NCBI GenBank assembly: GCA_964017235.1
Contig: OZ024936.1
Coordinates: 58,455,028-58,519,027 of the forward strand
Length of the DNA: 64,000 nucleotides
Reading direction: 5' to 3'
DNA from: Sabellastarte sp. h YS-2021
Taxonomy: Eukaryota > Annelida > Polychaeta > Sabellida > Sabellidae
Made by a program: the position numbers and the translations under genes. The notes beneath the pieces were generated by a model. The model did no database searches and was not told the DNA's origin. It worked only from the letters and a program-made list of their open reading frames with translations. Below are positions 51,342 through 63,971 of the stretch, piece after piece (positions within the stretch are counted from its first letter, which is position 1; every line of letters starts with the position of its first letter).

Positions 51342-53382
51342 TTGAGATTACATCTGGTATACCAGTGGTGTCATATGTGTCATACAGGGTTGAGGAGAGT
51401 GAAAATACAGCCTCAGATGGCTGTATCAGGAAGTGCTGATATATTCTCAATTAAGGTAGATTCAAGGTTGAAAACCATATTGATTCACACAGGAGTCGCC
51501 ACTGAAATGAATTTTAGTAGTGTGTTCCTTCAGAAATACACATGTAGCCCAAAGTACAGGTTCAGGGAGTGTAGTTGGCGAGAGATGCATACAATGCCAG
51601 ATCAGCCCAAACCACCCCTTAAAGTTGGTCAATCTGGCTGAGATTTTCACAGGAAACTCAGTTTATATCAGAGACTGAATTTGTATTAGGCTGACCCACT
51701 CGAGGGCCACATTAAAAATTTCAATTTCCGGGGTGTGGGGGGCCCCATGCCACCCCTCTGGTAGGAAATTTCAAGTATATCCTAATATTGCCAATCTGAA
51801 GCCCAAATTTAATTTTATGCCTATTTTAATAAATAATGAGGATATTTTAGGCGCATTTTGAGCATTACATGTCTGATCAGAAATTATTTTACCAAAATAT
51901 TGTTCTAAATATAGCCCAAAATAGATGTAAATCAGCCCAAACCAGTACCAAATGTTGGTCTATAAGTCTGAAAATTGGCCCCAAAATCACTTGCCACATA
52001 CTAAATCTGACTGTATAGGTTTTGAGATTACATCTGGTATACCAGTGGTGTCATATGTGTCATACAGGGTTGAGGAGAGTGAAAATACAGCCTCAGATGG
52101 CTGTATCAGGAAGTGCTGATATATTCTCAATTAAGGTAGATTCAAGGTTGAAAACCATATTGATTCACACAGGAGTCGCCACTGAAATGAATTTTAGTAG
52201 TGCGTTCCTTCAGAAATACACATGTAGCCCAAAGTACAGGTTCAGGGAGTGTAGTTGGCGAGAGATGCATACAATGTCAGATCAGCCCAAACCACCCCTT
52301 AAAGTTGGTCAATCTGGCTGAGATTTTCACAGGAAACTCAGTTTATATCAGAGACTGAATTTGTATTAGGCTGACCCATTCGAGGGCCACATTAAAAATT
52401 TCAATTTCCGGGGTGTGGGGGGCCCCATGCCACCCCTCTGGTAGGAAATTTCAAGTATATCCTAATATTGCCAATCTGAAGCCCAAATTTAATTTTATGC
52501 CTATTTTAATAAATAATGAGGATATTTTAGGCGCATTTTGAGCATTACATGTCTGATCAGAAATTATTTTACCAAAATATTGTTCTAAATATAGCCCAAA
52601 ATAGATGTAAATCAGCCCAAACCAGTACCAAATGTTGGTCTATAAGTCTGAAATTTGGCCCAAAAATCACTTGCCACATACTAAATCTGACTGTATAGGT
52701 TTTGAGATTACATCTGGTATACCAGTGGTGTCATATGTGTCATACAGGGTTGAGGAGAGTGAAAATACAGCCTCAGATGGCTGTATCAGGAAGTGCTGAT
52801 ATATTCTCAATTAAGGTAGATTCAAGGTTGAAAACCATATTGATTCACACAGGAGTCGCCACTGAAATGAATTTTAGTAGTGTGTTCCTTCAGAAATACA
52901 CATGTAGCCCAAAGTACAGGTTCAGGGAGTGTAGTTGGCGAGAGATGCATACAATGCCAGATCAGCCCAAACCACTCCTTAAAGTTGGTCAATCTGGCTG
53001 AGATTTTCACAGGAAACTCAGTTTATATCAGAGACTGAATTTGTATTAGGCTGACCCACTCGAGGGCCACATTAAAAATTTCAATTTCCGGGGTGTGGGG
53101 GGGCCCCATGCCACCCCTCAGGTAGGAAATTTCAAGTATATCCTAATATTGCCAATCTGAAGCCCAAATTTAATTTTATGCCTATTTTAATAAATAATGA
53201 GGATATTTTAGGCGCATTTTGAGCATTACATGTCTGATCAGAAATTATTTTACCAAAATATTGTTCTAAATATAGCCCAAAATAGATGTAAATCAGCCCA
53301 AACCAGTACCAAATGTTGGTCTATAAGTCTGAAATTTGGCCCAAAAATCACTTGCCACATACTAAATCTGACTGTATAGGTT
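51342..53382 (+). repeat. Trimer higher-order repeat (2041 bp), copy 3
   Basis: Same three monomer types in the same order as at 46578, seven monomers downstream. The middle monomer has gained 'acaatgtcag' and a C-to-T change that destroys its XhoI site ('cccattcgag' near 52380), the only XhoI loss I noticed in the window. The four monomers between copies 2 and 3 (48619-51341) do not show the full pattern. Confidence 0.83.
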
Positions 53383-54062
53383 TTGAGATTACATCTGGTA
53401 TACCAGTGGTGTCATATGTGTCATACAGGGTTGAGGAGAGTGAAAATACAGCCTCAGATGGCTGTATCAGGAAGTGCTGATATATTCTCAATTAAGGTAG
53501 ATTCAAGGTTGAAAACCATATTGATTCACACAGGAGTCGCCACTGAAATGAATTTTAGTAGTGTGTTCCTTCAGAAATACACATGTAGCCCAAAGTACAG
53601 GTTCAGGGAGTGTAGTTGGCGAGAGATGCATACAATGCCAGATCAGCCCAAACCACCCCTTAAAGTTGGTCAATCTGGCTGAGATTTTCACAGGAAACTC
53701 AGTTTATATCAGAGACTGAATTTGTATTAGGCTGACCCACTCGAGGGCCACATTAAAAATTTCAATTTCCGGGGTGTGGGGGGCCCCATGCCACCCCTCA
53801 GGTAGGAAATTTCAAGTATATCCTAATATTGCCAATCTGAAGCCCAAATTTAATTTTATGCCTATTTTAATAAATAATGAGGATATTTTAGGCGCATTTT
53901 GAGCATTACATGTCTGATCAGAAATTATTTTACCAAAATATTGTTCTAAATATAGCCCCAAATAGATGTAAATCAGCCCAAACCAGTACCAAATGTTGGT
54001 CTATAAGTCTGAAATTTGGCCCAAAAATCACTTGCCACATACTAAATCTGACTGTATAGGTT

Positions 54063-54643
54063 TTGAGATTACATCTGGTATACCAGTGGTGTCATATGTG
54101 TCATACAGGGTTGAGGAGAGTGAAAATACAGCCTCAGATGGCTGTATCAGGAAGTGCTGATATATTCTCAATTAAGGTAGATTCAAGGTTGAAAACCATA
54201 TTGATTCACACAGGAGTCGCCACTGAAATGAATTTTAGTAGTGTGTTCCTTCAGAAATACACATGTAGCCCAAAGTACAGGTTCAGGGAGTGTAGTTGGC
54301 GAGAGATGCATACAATGCCAGATCAGCCCAAACCACCCCTTAAAGTTGGTCAATCTGGCTGAGATTTTCACAGGAAACTCAGTTTATATCAGAGACTGAA
54401 TTTGTATTAGGCTGACCCACTCGAGGGCCACATTAAAAATTTCAATTTCCGGGGTGTGGGGGGGCCCCATGCCACCCCTCAGGTAGGAAATTTCAAGTAT
54501 ATCCTAATATTGCCAATCTGAAGCCCAAATTTAATTTTATGCCTATTTTAATAAATAATGAGGATATTTTAGGCGCATTTTGAGCATTACATGTCTGATC
54601 AGAAATTATTTTACCAAAATATTGTTCTAAATATGTATAGGTT
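54063..54643 (+). repeat. 581-bp monomer with 100-bp deletion, copy 1
   Basis: About 100 bp at the end of the monomer are missing. 'ctaaatat' is joined to 'gtataggttt' at 54634/54635, removing the second half-repeat and all of the 'tagccc...ctgact' segment. The breakpoint has only a one-base (t) overlap. The preceding monomer (53383) carries 'gccccaaatag'. This copy lacks the 'ctgaaggcc' change found in the other two deleted copies, so it may represent the older state. Confidence 0.92.
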
Positions 54644-57600
54644 TTGAGATTACATCTGGTATACCAGTGGTGTCATATGTGTCATACAGGGTTGAGGAGA
54701 GTGAAAATACAGCCTCAGATGGCTGTATCAGGAAGTGCTGATATATTCTCAATTAAGGTAGATTCAAGGTTGAAAACCATATTGATTCACACAGGAGTCG
54801 CCACTGAAATGAATTTTAGTAGTGTGTTCCTTCAGAAATACACATGTAGCCCAAAGTACAGGTTCAGGGAGTGTAGTTGGCGAGAGATGCATACAATGCC
54901 AGATCAGCCCAAACCACCCCTTAAAGTTGGTCAATCTGGCTGAGATTTTCACAGGAAACTCAGTTTATATCAGAGACTGAATTTGTATTAGGCTGACCCA
55001 CTCGAGGGCCACATTAAAAATTTCAATTTTCGGGGTGTGGGGGGCCCCATGCCACCCCTCTGGTAGGAAATTTCAAGTATATCCTAATATTGCCAATCTG
55101 AAGCCCAAATTTAATTTTATGCCTATTTTAATAAATAATGAGGATATTTTAGGCGCATTTTGAGCATTACATGTCTGATCAGAAATTATTTTACCAAAAT
55201 ATTGTTCTAAATATAGCCCAAAATAGATGTAAATCAGCCCAAACCAGTACCAAATGTTGGTCTATAAGTCTGAAATTTGGCCCAAAAATCACTTGCCACA
55301 TACTAAATCTGACTGTATAGGTTTTGAGATTACATCTGGTATACCAGTGGTGTCATATGTGTCATACAGGGTTGAGGAGAGTGAAAATACAGCCTCAGAT
55401 GGCTGTATCAGGAAGTGCTGATATATTCTCAATTAAGGTAGATTCAAGGTTGAAAACCATATTGATTCACACAGGAGTCGCCACTGAAATGAATTTTAGT
55501 AGTGTGTTCCTTCAGAAATACACATGTAGCCCAAAGTACAGGTTCAGGGAGTGTAGTTGGCGAGAGATGCATACAATGCCAGATCAGCCCAAACCACCCC
55601 TTAAAGTTGGTCAATCTGGCTGAGATTTTCACAGGAAACTCAGTTTATATCAGAGACTGAATTTGTATTAGGCTGACCCACTCGAGAGCCACATTAAAAA
55701 TTTCAATTTCCGGGGTGTGGGGGGGCCCCATGCCACCCCTCAGGTAGGAAATTTCAAGTATATCCTAATATTGCCAATCTGAAGCCCAAATTTAATTTTA
55801 TGCCTATTTTAATAAATAATGAGGATATTTTAGGCGCATTTTGAGCATTACATGTCTGATCAGAAATTATTTTACCAAAATATTGTTCTAAATATAGCCC
55901 AAAATAGATGTAAATCAGCCCAAACCAGTACCAAATGTTGGTCTATAAGTCTGAAATTTGGCCCAAAAATCACTTGCCACATACTAAATCTGACTGTATA
56001 GGTTTTGAGATTACATCTGGTATACCAGTGGTGTCATATGTGTCATACAGGGTTGAGGAGAGTGAAAATACAGCCTCAGATGGCTGTATCAGGAAGTGCT
56101 GATATATTCTCAATTAAGGTAGATTCAAGGTTGAAAACCATATTGATTCACACAGGAGTCGCCACTGAAATGAATTTTAGTAGTGTGTTCCTTCAGAAAT
56201 ACACATGTAGCCCAAAGTACAGGTTCAGGGAGTGTAGTTGGCGAGAGATGCATACAATGCCAGATCAGCCCAAACCACCCCTTAAAGTTGGTCAATCTGG
56301 CTGAGATTTTCACAGGAAACTCAGTTTATATCAGAGACTGAATTTGTATTAGGCTGACCCACTCGAGGGCCACATTAAAAATTTCAATTTCCGGGGTGTG
56401 GGGGGCCCCATGCCACCCCTCTGGTAGGAAATTTCAAGTATATCCTAATATTGCCAATCTGAAGCCCAAATTTAATTTTATGCCTATTTTAATAAATAAT
56501 GAGGATATTTTAGGCGCATTTTGAGCATTACATGTCTGATCAGAAATTATTTTACCAAAATATTGTTCTAAATATAGCCCAAAATAGATGTAAATCAGCC
56601 CAAACCAGTACCAAATGTTGGTCTATAAGTCTGAAATTTGGCCCAAAAATCACTTGCCACATACTAAATCTGACTGTATAGGTTTTGAGATTACATCTGG
56701 TATACCAGTGGTGTCATATGTGTCATACAGGGTTGAGGAGAGTGAAAATACAGCCTCAGATGGCTGTATCAGGAAGTGCTGATATATTCTCAATTAAGGT
56801 AGATTCAAGGTTGAAAACCATATTGATTCACACAGGAGTCGCCACTGAAATGAATTTTAGTAGTGTGTTCCTTCAGAAATACACATGTAGCCCAAAGTAC
56901 AGGTTCAGGGAGTGTAGTTGGCGAGAGATGCATACAATGCCAGATCAGCCCAAACCACCCCTTAAAGTTGGTCAATCTGGCTGAGATTTTCACAGGAAAC
57001 TCAGTTTATATCAGAGACTGAATTTGTATTAGGCTGACCCACTCGAGGGCCACATTAAAAATTTCAATTTCCGGGGTGTGGGGGGGCCCCATGCCACCCC
57101 TCAGGTAGGAAATTTCAAGTATATCCTAATATTGCCAATCTGAAGCCCAAATTTAATTTTATGCCTATTTTAATAAATAATGAGGATATTTTAGGCGCAT
57201 TTTGAGCATTACATGTCTGATCAGAAATTATTTTACCAAAATATTGTTCTAAATATAGCCCAAAATAGATGTAAATCAGCCCAAACCAGTACCAAATGTT
57301 GGTCTATAAGTCTGAAATTTGGCCCAAAAATCACTTGCCACATACTAAATCTGACTGTATAGGTTTTGAGATTACATCTGGTATACCAGTGGTGTCATAT
57401 GTGTCATACAGGGTTGAGGAGAGTGAAAATACAGCCTCAGATGGCTGTATCAGGAAGTGCTGATATATTCTCAATTAAGGTAGATTCAAGGTTGAAAACC
57501 ATATTGATTCACACAGGAGTCGCCACTGAAATGAATTTTAGTAGTGTGTTCCTTCAGAAATACACATGTAGCCCAAAGTACAGGTTCAGGGAGTGTAGTT

Positions 57601-59988
57601 GGCGAGAGATGCATACAATGCCAGATCAGCCCAAACCACCCCTTAAAGTTGGTCAATCTGGCTGAGATTTTCACAGGAAACTCAGTTTATATCAGAGACT
57701 GAATTTGTATTAGGCTGACCCACTCGAGGGCCACATTAAAAATTTCAATTTCCGGGGTGTGGGGGGGCCCCATGCCACCCCTCAGGTAGGAAATTTCAAG
57801 TATATCCTAATATTGCCAATCTGAAGCCCAAATTTAATTTTATGCCTATTTTAATAAATAATGAGGATATTTTAGGCGCATTTTGAGCATTACATGTCTG
57901 ATCAGAAATTATTTTACCAAAATATTGTTCTAAATATAGCCCAAAATAGATGTAAATCAGCCCAAACCAGTACCAAATGTTGGTCTATAAGTCTGAAATT
58001 TGGCCCAAAAATCACTTGCCACATACTAAATCTGACTGTATAGGTTTTGAGATTACATCTGGTATACCAGTGGTGTCATATGTGTCATACAGGGTTGAGG
58101 AGAGTGAAAATACAGCCTCAGATGGCTGTATCAGGAAGTGCTGATATATTCTCAATTAAGGTAGATTCAAGGTTGAAAACCATATTGATTCACACAGGAG
58201 TCGCCACTGAAATGAATTTTAGTAGTGTGTTCCTTCAGAAATACACATGTAGCCCAAAGTACAGGTTCAGGGAGTGTAGTTGGCGAGAGATGCATACAAT
58301 GCCAGATCAGCCCAAACCACCCCTTAAAGTTGGTCAATCTGGCTGAGATTTTCACAGGAAACTCAGTTTATATCAGAGACTGAATTTGTATTAGGCTGAC
58401 CCACTCGAGGGTCACATTAAAAATTTCAATTTCCGGGGTGTGGGGGGGCCCCATGCCACCCCTCAGGTAGGAAATTTCAAGTATATCCTAATATTGCCAA
58501 TCTGAAGCCCAAATTTAATTTTATGCCTATTTTAATAAATAATGAGGATATTTTAGGCGCATTTTGAGCATTACATGTCTGATCAGAAATTATTTTACCA
58601 AAATATTGTTCTAAATATAGCCCAAAATAGATGTAAATCAGCCCAAACCAGTACCAAATGTTGGTCTATAAGTCTGAAATTTGGCCCAAAAATCACTTGC
58701 CACATACTAAATCTGACTGTATAGGTTTTGAGATTACATCTGGTATACCAGTGGTGTCATATGTGTCATACAGGGTTGAGGAGAGTGAAAATACAGCCTC
58801 AGATGGCTGTATCAGGAAGTGCTGATATATTCTCAATTAAGGTAGATTCAAGGTTGAAAACCATATTGATTCACACAGGAGTCGCCACTAAAATGAATTT
58901 TAGTAGTGTGTTCCTTCAGAAATACACATGTAGGCCAAAGTACAGGTTCAGGGAGTGTAGTTGGCGAGAGATGCATACAATGCCAGATCAGCCCAAACCA
59001 CCCCTTAAAGTTGGTCAATCTGGCTGAGATTTTCACAGGAAACTCAGTTTATATCAGAGACTGAATTTGTATTAGGCTGACCCACTCGAGGGCCACATTA
59101 AAAATTTCAATTTCCGGGGTGTGGGGGGCCCCATGCCACCCCTCAGGTAGGAAATTTCAAGTATATCCTAATATTGCCAATCTGAAGCCCAAATTTAATT
59201 TTATGCCTATTTTAATAAATAATGAGGATATTTTAGGCGCATTTTGAGCATTACATGTCTGATCAGAAATTATTTTACCAAAATATTGTTCTAAATATAG
59301 CCCCAAATAGATGTAAATCAGCCCAAACCAGTACCAAATGTTGGTCTATAAGTCTGAAATTTGGCCCAAAAATCACTTGCCACATACTAAATCTGACTGT
59401 ATAGGTTTTGAGATTACATCTGGTATACCAGTGGTGTCATATGTGTCATACAGGGTTGAGGAGAGTGAAAATACAGCCTCAGATGGCTGTATCAGGAAGT
59501 GCTGATATATTCTCAATTAAGGTAGATTCAAGGTTGAAAACCATATTGATTCACACAGGAGTCGCCACTGAAATGAATTTTAGTAGTGTGTTCCTTCAGA
59601 AATACACATGTAGCCCAAAGTACAGGTTCAGGGAGTGTAGTTGGCGAGAGATGCATACAATGCCAGATCAGCCCAAACCACCCCTTAAAGTTGGTCAATC
59701 TGGCTGAGATTTTCACAGGAAACTCAGTTTATATCAGAGACTGAATTTGTATTAGGCTGACCCACTCGAGGGCCACATTAAAAATTTCAATTTCCGGGGT
59801 GTGGGGGGGCCCCATGCCACCCCTCAGGTAGGAAATTTCAAGTATATCCTAATATTGCCAATCTGAAGGCCAAATTTAATTTTATGCCTATTTTAATAAA
59901 TAATGAGGATATTTTAGGCGCATTTTGAGCATTACATGTCTGATCAGAAATTATTTTACCAAAATATTGTTCTAAATATGTATAGGTT
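54644..59988 (+). repeat. Octamer related to the terminal hexamer (5345 bp)
   Basis: Eight monomers ending in a 581-bp copy. Its last three (58047, 58728, 59408) match the last three of the following hexamer at a constant offset of 3983 bp. Earlier monomers match less simply: the 'ctctgg' copy at 56005 corresponds to the one at 60669, so monomers were lost or gained between versions. Private changes include 'aattttcgg' in the first monomer and 'ctcgagagcc' in the second. Confidence 0.75.
59408..59988 (+). repeat. 581-bp monomer with 100-bp deletion, copy 2
   Basis: Same breakpoint as at 54634, here at 59979/59980, plus the linked change 'ctgaaggcc' (G at 59869). The preceding monomer has 'cactaaaatg' (A at 58890), 'gtaggccaaag' (G at 58934) and 'gccccaaatag'. 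Confidence 0.92.
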
Positions 59989-62900
59989 TTGAGATTACAT
60001 CTGGTATACCAGTGGTGTCATATGTGTCATACAGGGTTGAGGAGAGTGAAAATACAGCCTCAGATGGCTGTATCAGGAAGTGCTGATATATTCTCAATTA
60101 AGGTAGATTCAAGGTTGAAAACCATATTGATTCACACAGGAGTCGCCACTGAAATGAATTTTAGTAGTGTGTTCCTTCAGAAATACACATGTAGCCCAAA
60201 GTACAGGTTCAGGGAGTGTAGTTGGCGAGAGATGCATACAATGCCAGATCAGCCCAAACCACCCCTTAAATTGGTCAATCTGGCTGAGATTTTCACAGGA
60301 AACTCAGTTTATATCAGAGACTGAATTTGTATTAGGCTGACCCACTCGAGGGCCACATTAAAAATTTCAATTTCCGGGGTGTGGGGGGGCCCCATGCCAC
60401 CCCTCAGGTAGGAAATTTCAAGTATATCCTAATATTGCCAATCTGAAGCCCAAATTTAATTTTATGCCTATTTTAATAAATAATGAGGATATTTTAGGCG
60501 CATTTTGAGCATTACATGTCTGATCAGAAATTATTTTACCAAAATATTGTTCTAAATATAGCCCAAAATAGATGTAAATCAGCCCAAACCAGTACCAAAT
60601 GTTGGTCTATAAGTCTGAAATTTGGCCCAAAAATCACTTGCCACATACTAAATCTGACTGTATAGGTTTTGAGATTACATCTGGTATACCAGTGGTGTCA
60701 TATGTGTCATACAGGGTTGAGGAGAGTGAAAATACAGCCTCAGATGGCTGTATCAGGAAGTGCTGATATATTCTCAATTAAGGTAGATTCAAGGTTGAAA
60801 ACCATATTGATTCACACAGGAGTCGCCACTGAAATGAATTTTAGTAGTGTGTTCCTTCAGAAATACACATGTAGCCCAAAGTACAGGTTCAGGGAGTGTA
60901 GTTGGCGAGAGATGCATACAATGCCAGATCAGCCCAAACCACCCCTTAAAGTTGGTCAATCTGGCTGAGATTTTCACAGGAAACTCAGTTTATATCAGAG
61001 ACTGAATTTGTATTAGGCTGACCCACTCGAGGGCCACATTAAAAATTTCAATTTCCGGGGTGTGGGGGGCCCCATGCCACCCCTCTGGTAGGAAATTTCA
61101 AGTATATCCTAATATTGCCAATCTGAAGCCCAAATTTAATTTTATGCCTATTTTAATAAATAATGAGGATATTTTAGGCGCATTTTGAGCATTACATGTC
61201 TGATCAGAAATTATTTTACCAAAATATTGTTCTAAATATAGCCCAAAATAGATGTAAATCAGCCCAAACCAGTACCAAATGTTGGTCTATAAGTCTGAAA
61301 TTTGGCCCAAAAATCACTTGCCACATACTAAATCTGACTGTATAGGTTTTGAGATTACATCTGGTATACCAGTGGTGTCATATGTGTCATACAGGGTTGA
61401 GGAGAGTGAAAATACAGCCTCAGATGGCTGTATCAGGAAGTGCTGATATATTCTCAATTAAGGTAGATTCAAGGTTGAAAACCATATTGATTCACACAGG
61501 AGTCGCCACTGAAATGAATTTTAGTAGTGTGTTCCTTCAGAAATACACATGTAGCCCAAAGTACAGGTTCAGGGAGTGTAGTTGGCGAGAGATGCATACA
61601 ATGCCAGATCAGCCCAAACCACCCCTTAAAGTTGGTCAATCTGGCTGAGATTTTCACAGGAAACTCAGTTTATATCAGAGACTGAATTTGTATTAGGCTG
61701 ACCCACTCGAGGGCCACATTAAAAATTTCAATTTCCGGGGTGTGGGGGGGCCCCATGCCACCCCTCAGGTAGGAAATTTCAAGTATATCCTAATATTGCC
61801 AATCTGAAGCCCAAATTTAATTTTATGCCTATTTTAATAAATAATGAGGATATTTTAGGCGCATTTTGAGCATTACATGTCTGATCAGAAATTATTTTAC
61901 CAAAATATTGTTCTAAATATAGCCCAAAATAGATGTAAATCAGCCCAAACCAGTACCAAATGTTGGTCTATAAGTCTGAAATTTGGCCCAAAAATCACTT
62001 GCCACATACTAAATCTGACTGTATAGGTTTTGAGATTACATCTGGTATACCAGTGGTGTCATATGTGTCATACAGGGTTGAGGAGAGTGAAAATACAGCC
62101 TCAGATGGCTGTATCAGGAAGTGCTGATATATTCTCAATTAAGGTAGATTCAAGGTTGAAAACCATATTGATTCACACAGGAGTCGCCACTGAAATGAAT
62201 TTTAGTAGTGTGTTCCTTCAGAAATACACATGTAGCCCAAAGTACAGGTTCAGGGAGTGTAGTTGGCGAGAGATGCATACAATGCCAGATCAGCCCAAAC
62301 CACCCCTTAAAGTTGGTCAATCTGGCTGAGATTTTCACAGGAAACTCAGTTTATATCAGAGACTGAATTTGTATTAGGCTGACCCACTCGAGGGTCACAT
62401 TAAAAATTTCAATTTCCGGGGTGTGGGGGGGCCCCATGCCACCCCTCAGGTAGGAAATTTCAAGTATATCCTAATATTGCCAATCTGAAGCCCAAATTTA
62501 ATTTTATGCCTATTTTAATAAATAATGAGGATATTTTAGGCGCATTTTGAGCATTACATGTCTGATCAGAAATTATTTTACCAAAATATTGTTCTAAATA
62601 TAGCCCAAAATAGATGTAAATCAGCCCAAACCAGTACCAAATGTTGGTCTATAAGTCTGAAATTTGGCCCAAAAATCACTTGCCACATACTAAATCTGAC
62701 TGTATAGGTTTTGAGATTACATCTGGTATACCAGTGGTGTCATATGTGTCATACAGGGTTGAGGAGAGTGAAAATACAGCCTCAGATGGCTGTATCAGGA
62801 AGTGCTGATATATTCTCAATTAAGGTAGATTCAAGGTTGAAAACCATATTGATTCACACAGGAGTCGCCACTAAAATGAATTTTAGTAGTGTGTTCCTTC

Positions 62901-63971
62901 AGAAATACACATGTAGGCCAAAGTACAGGTTCAGGGAGTGTAGTTGGCGAGAGATGCATACAATGCCAGATCAGCCCAAACCACCCCTTAAAGTTGGTCA
63001 ATCTGGCTGAGATTTTCACAGGAAACTCAGTTTATATCAGAGACTGAATTTGTATTAGGCTGACCCACTCGAGGGCCACATTAAAAATTTCAATTTCCGG
63101 GGTGTGGGGGGCCCCATGCCACCCCTCAGGTAGGAAATTTCAAGTATATCCTAATATTGCCAATCTGAAGCCCAAATTTAATTTTATGCCTATTTTAATA
63201 AATAATGAGGATATTTTAGGCGCATTTTGAGCATTACATGTCTGATCAGAAATTATTTTACCAAAATATTGTTCTAAATATAGCCCCAAATAGATGTAAA
63301 TCAGCCCAAACCAGTACCAAATGTTGGTCTATAAGTCTGAAATTTGGCCCAAAAATCACTTGCCACATACTAAATCTGACTGTATAGGTTTTGAGATTAC
63401 ATCTGGTATACCAGTGGTGTCATATGTGTCATACAGGGTTGAGGAGAGTGAAAATACAGCCTCAGATGGCTGTATCAGGAAGTGCTGATATATTCTCAAT
63501 TAAGGTAGATTCAAGGTTGAAAACCATATTGATTCACACAGGAGTCGCCACTGAAATGAATTTTAGTAGTGTGTTCCTTCAGAAATACACATGTAGCCCA
63601 AAGTACAGGTTCAGGGAGTGTAGTTGGCGAGAGATGCATACAATGCCAGATCAGCCCAAACCACCCCTTAAAGTTGGTCAATCTGGCTGAGATTTTCACA
63701 GGAAACTCAGTTTATATCAGAGACTGAATTTGTATTAGGCTGACCCACTCGAGGGCCACATTAAAAATTTCAATTTCCGGGGTGTGGGGGGGCCCCATGC
63801 CACCCCTCAGGTAGGAAATTTCAAGTATATCCTAATATTGCCAATCTGAAGGCCAAATTTAATTTTATGCCTATTTTAATAAATAATGAGGATATTTTAG
63901 GCGCATTTTGAGCATTACATGTCTGATCAGAAATTATTTTACCAAAATATTGTTCTAAATATGTATAGGTT
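59989..63971 (+). repeat. Terminal hexamer higher-order repeat (3983 bp)
   Basis: Six monomers of 680, 680, 681, 681, 680 and 581 bp. Five rare markers in the last three monomers each recur at exactly 3983 bp from the previous block: 58412 and 62395 ('gagggtcaca'), 58890 and 62873, 58934 and 62917, 59869 and 63852, and the deletion junction 59979 and 63962. The first monomer has a 1-bp loss ('cttaaattgg'), balanced by a seven-G run. The window ends just after this block, so whether the hexamer continues cannot be seen. Confidence 0.9.
63391..63971 (+). repeat. 581-bp monomer with 100-bp deletion, copy 3
   Basis: Breakpoint at 63962/63963, identical to the other two, with 'ctgaaggcc' (G at 63852) as in copy 2. 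It is followed by the start of a partial monomer that the window edge truncates. Confidence 0.92.

Noticed and set aside
54063..54643. The 581-bp monomers as an assembly error
   Set aside because: Three copies share the identical breakpoint with linked substitutions at consistent offsets, which fits an inherited deletion better than independent errors. Reads should still confirm it.
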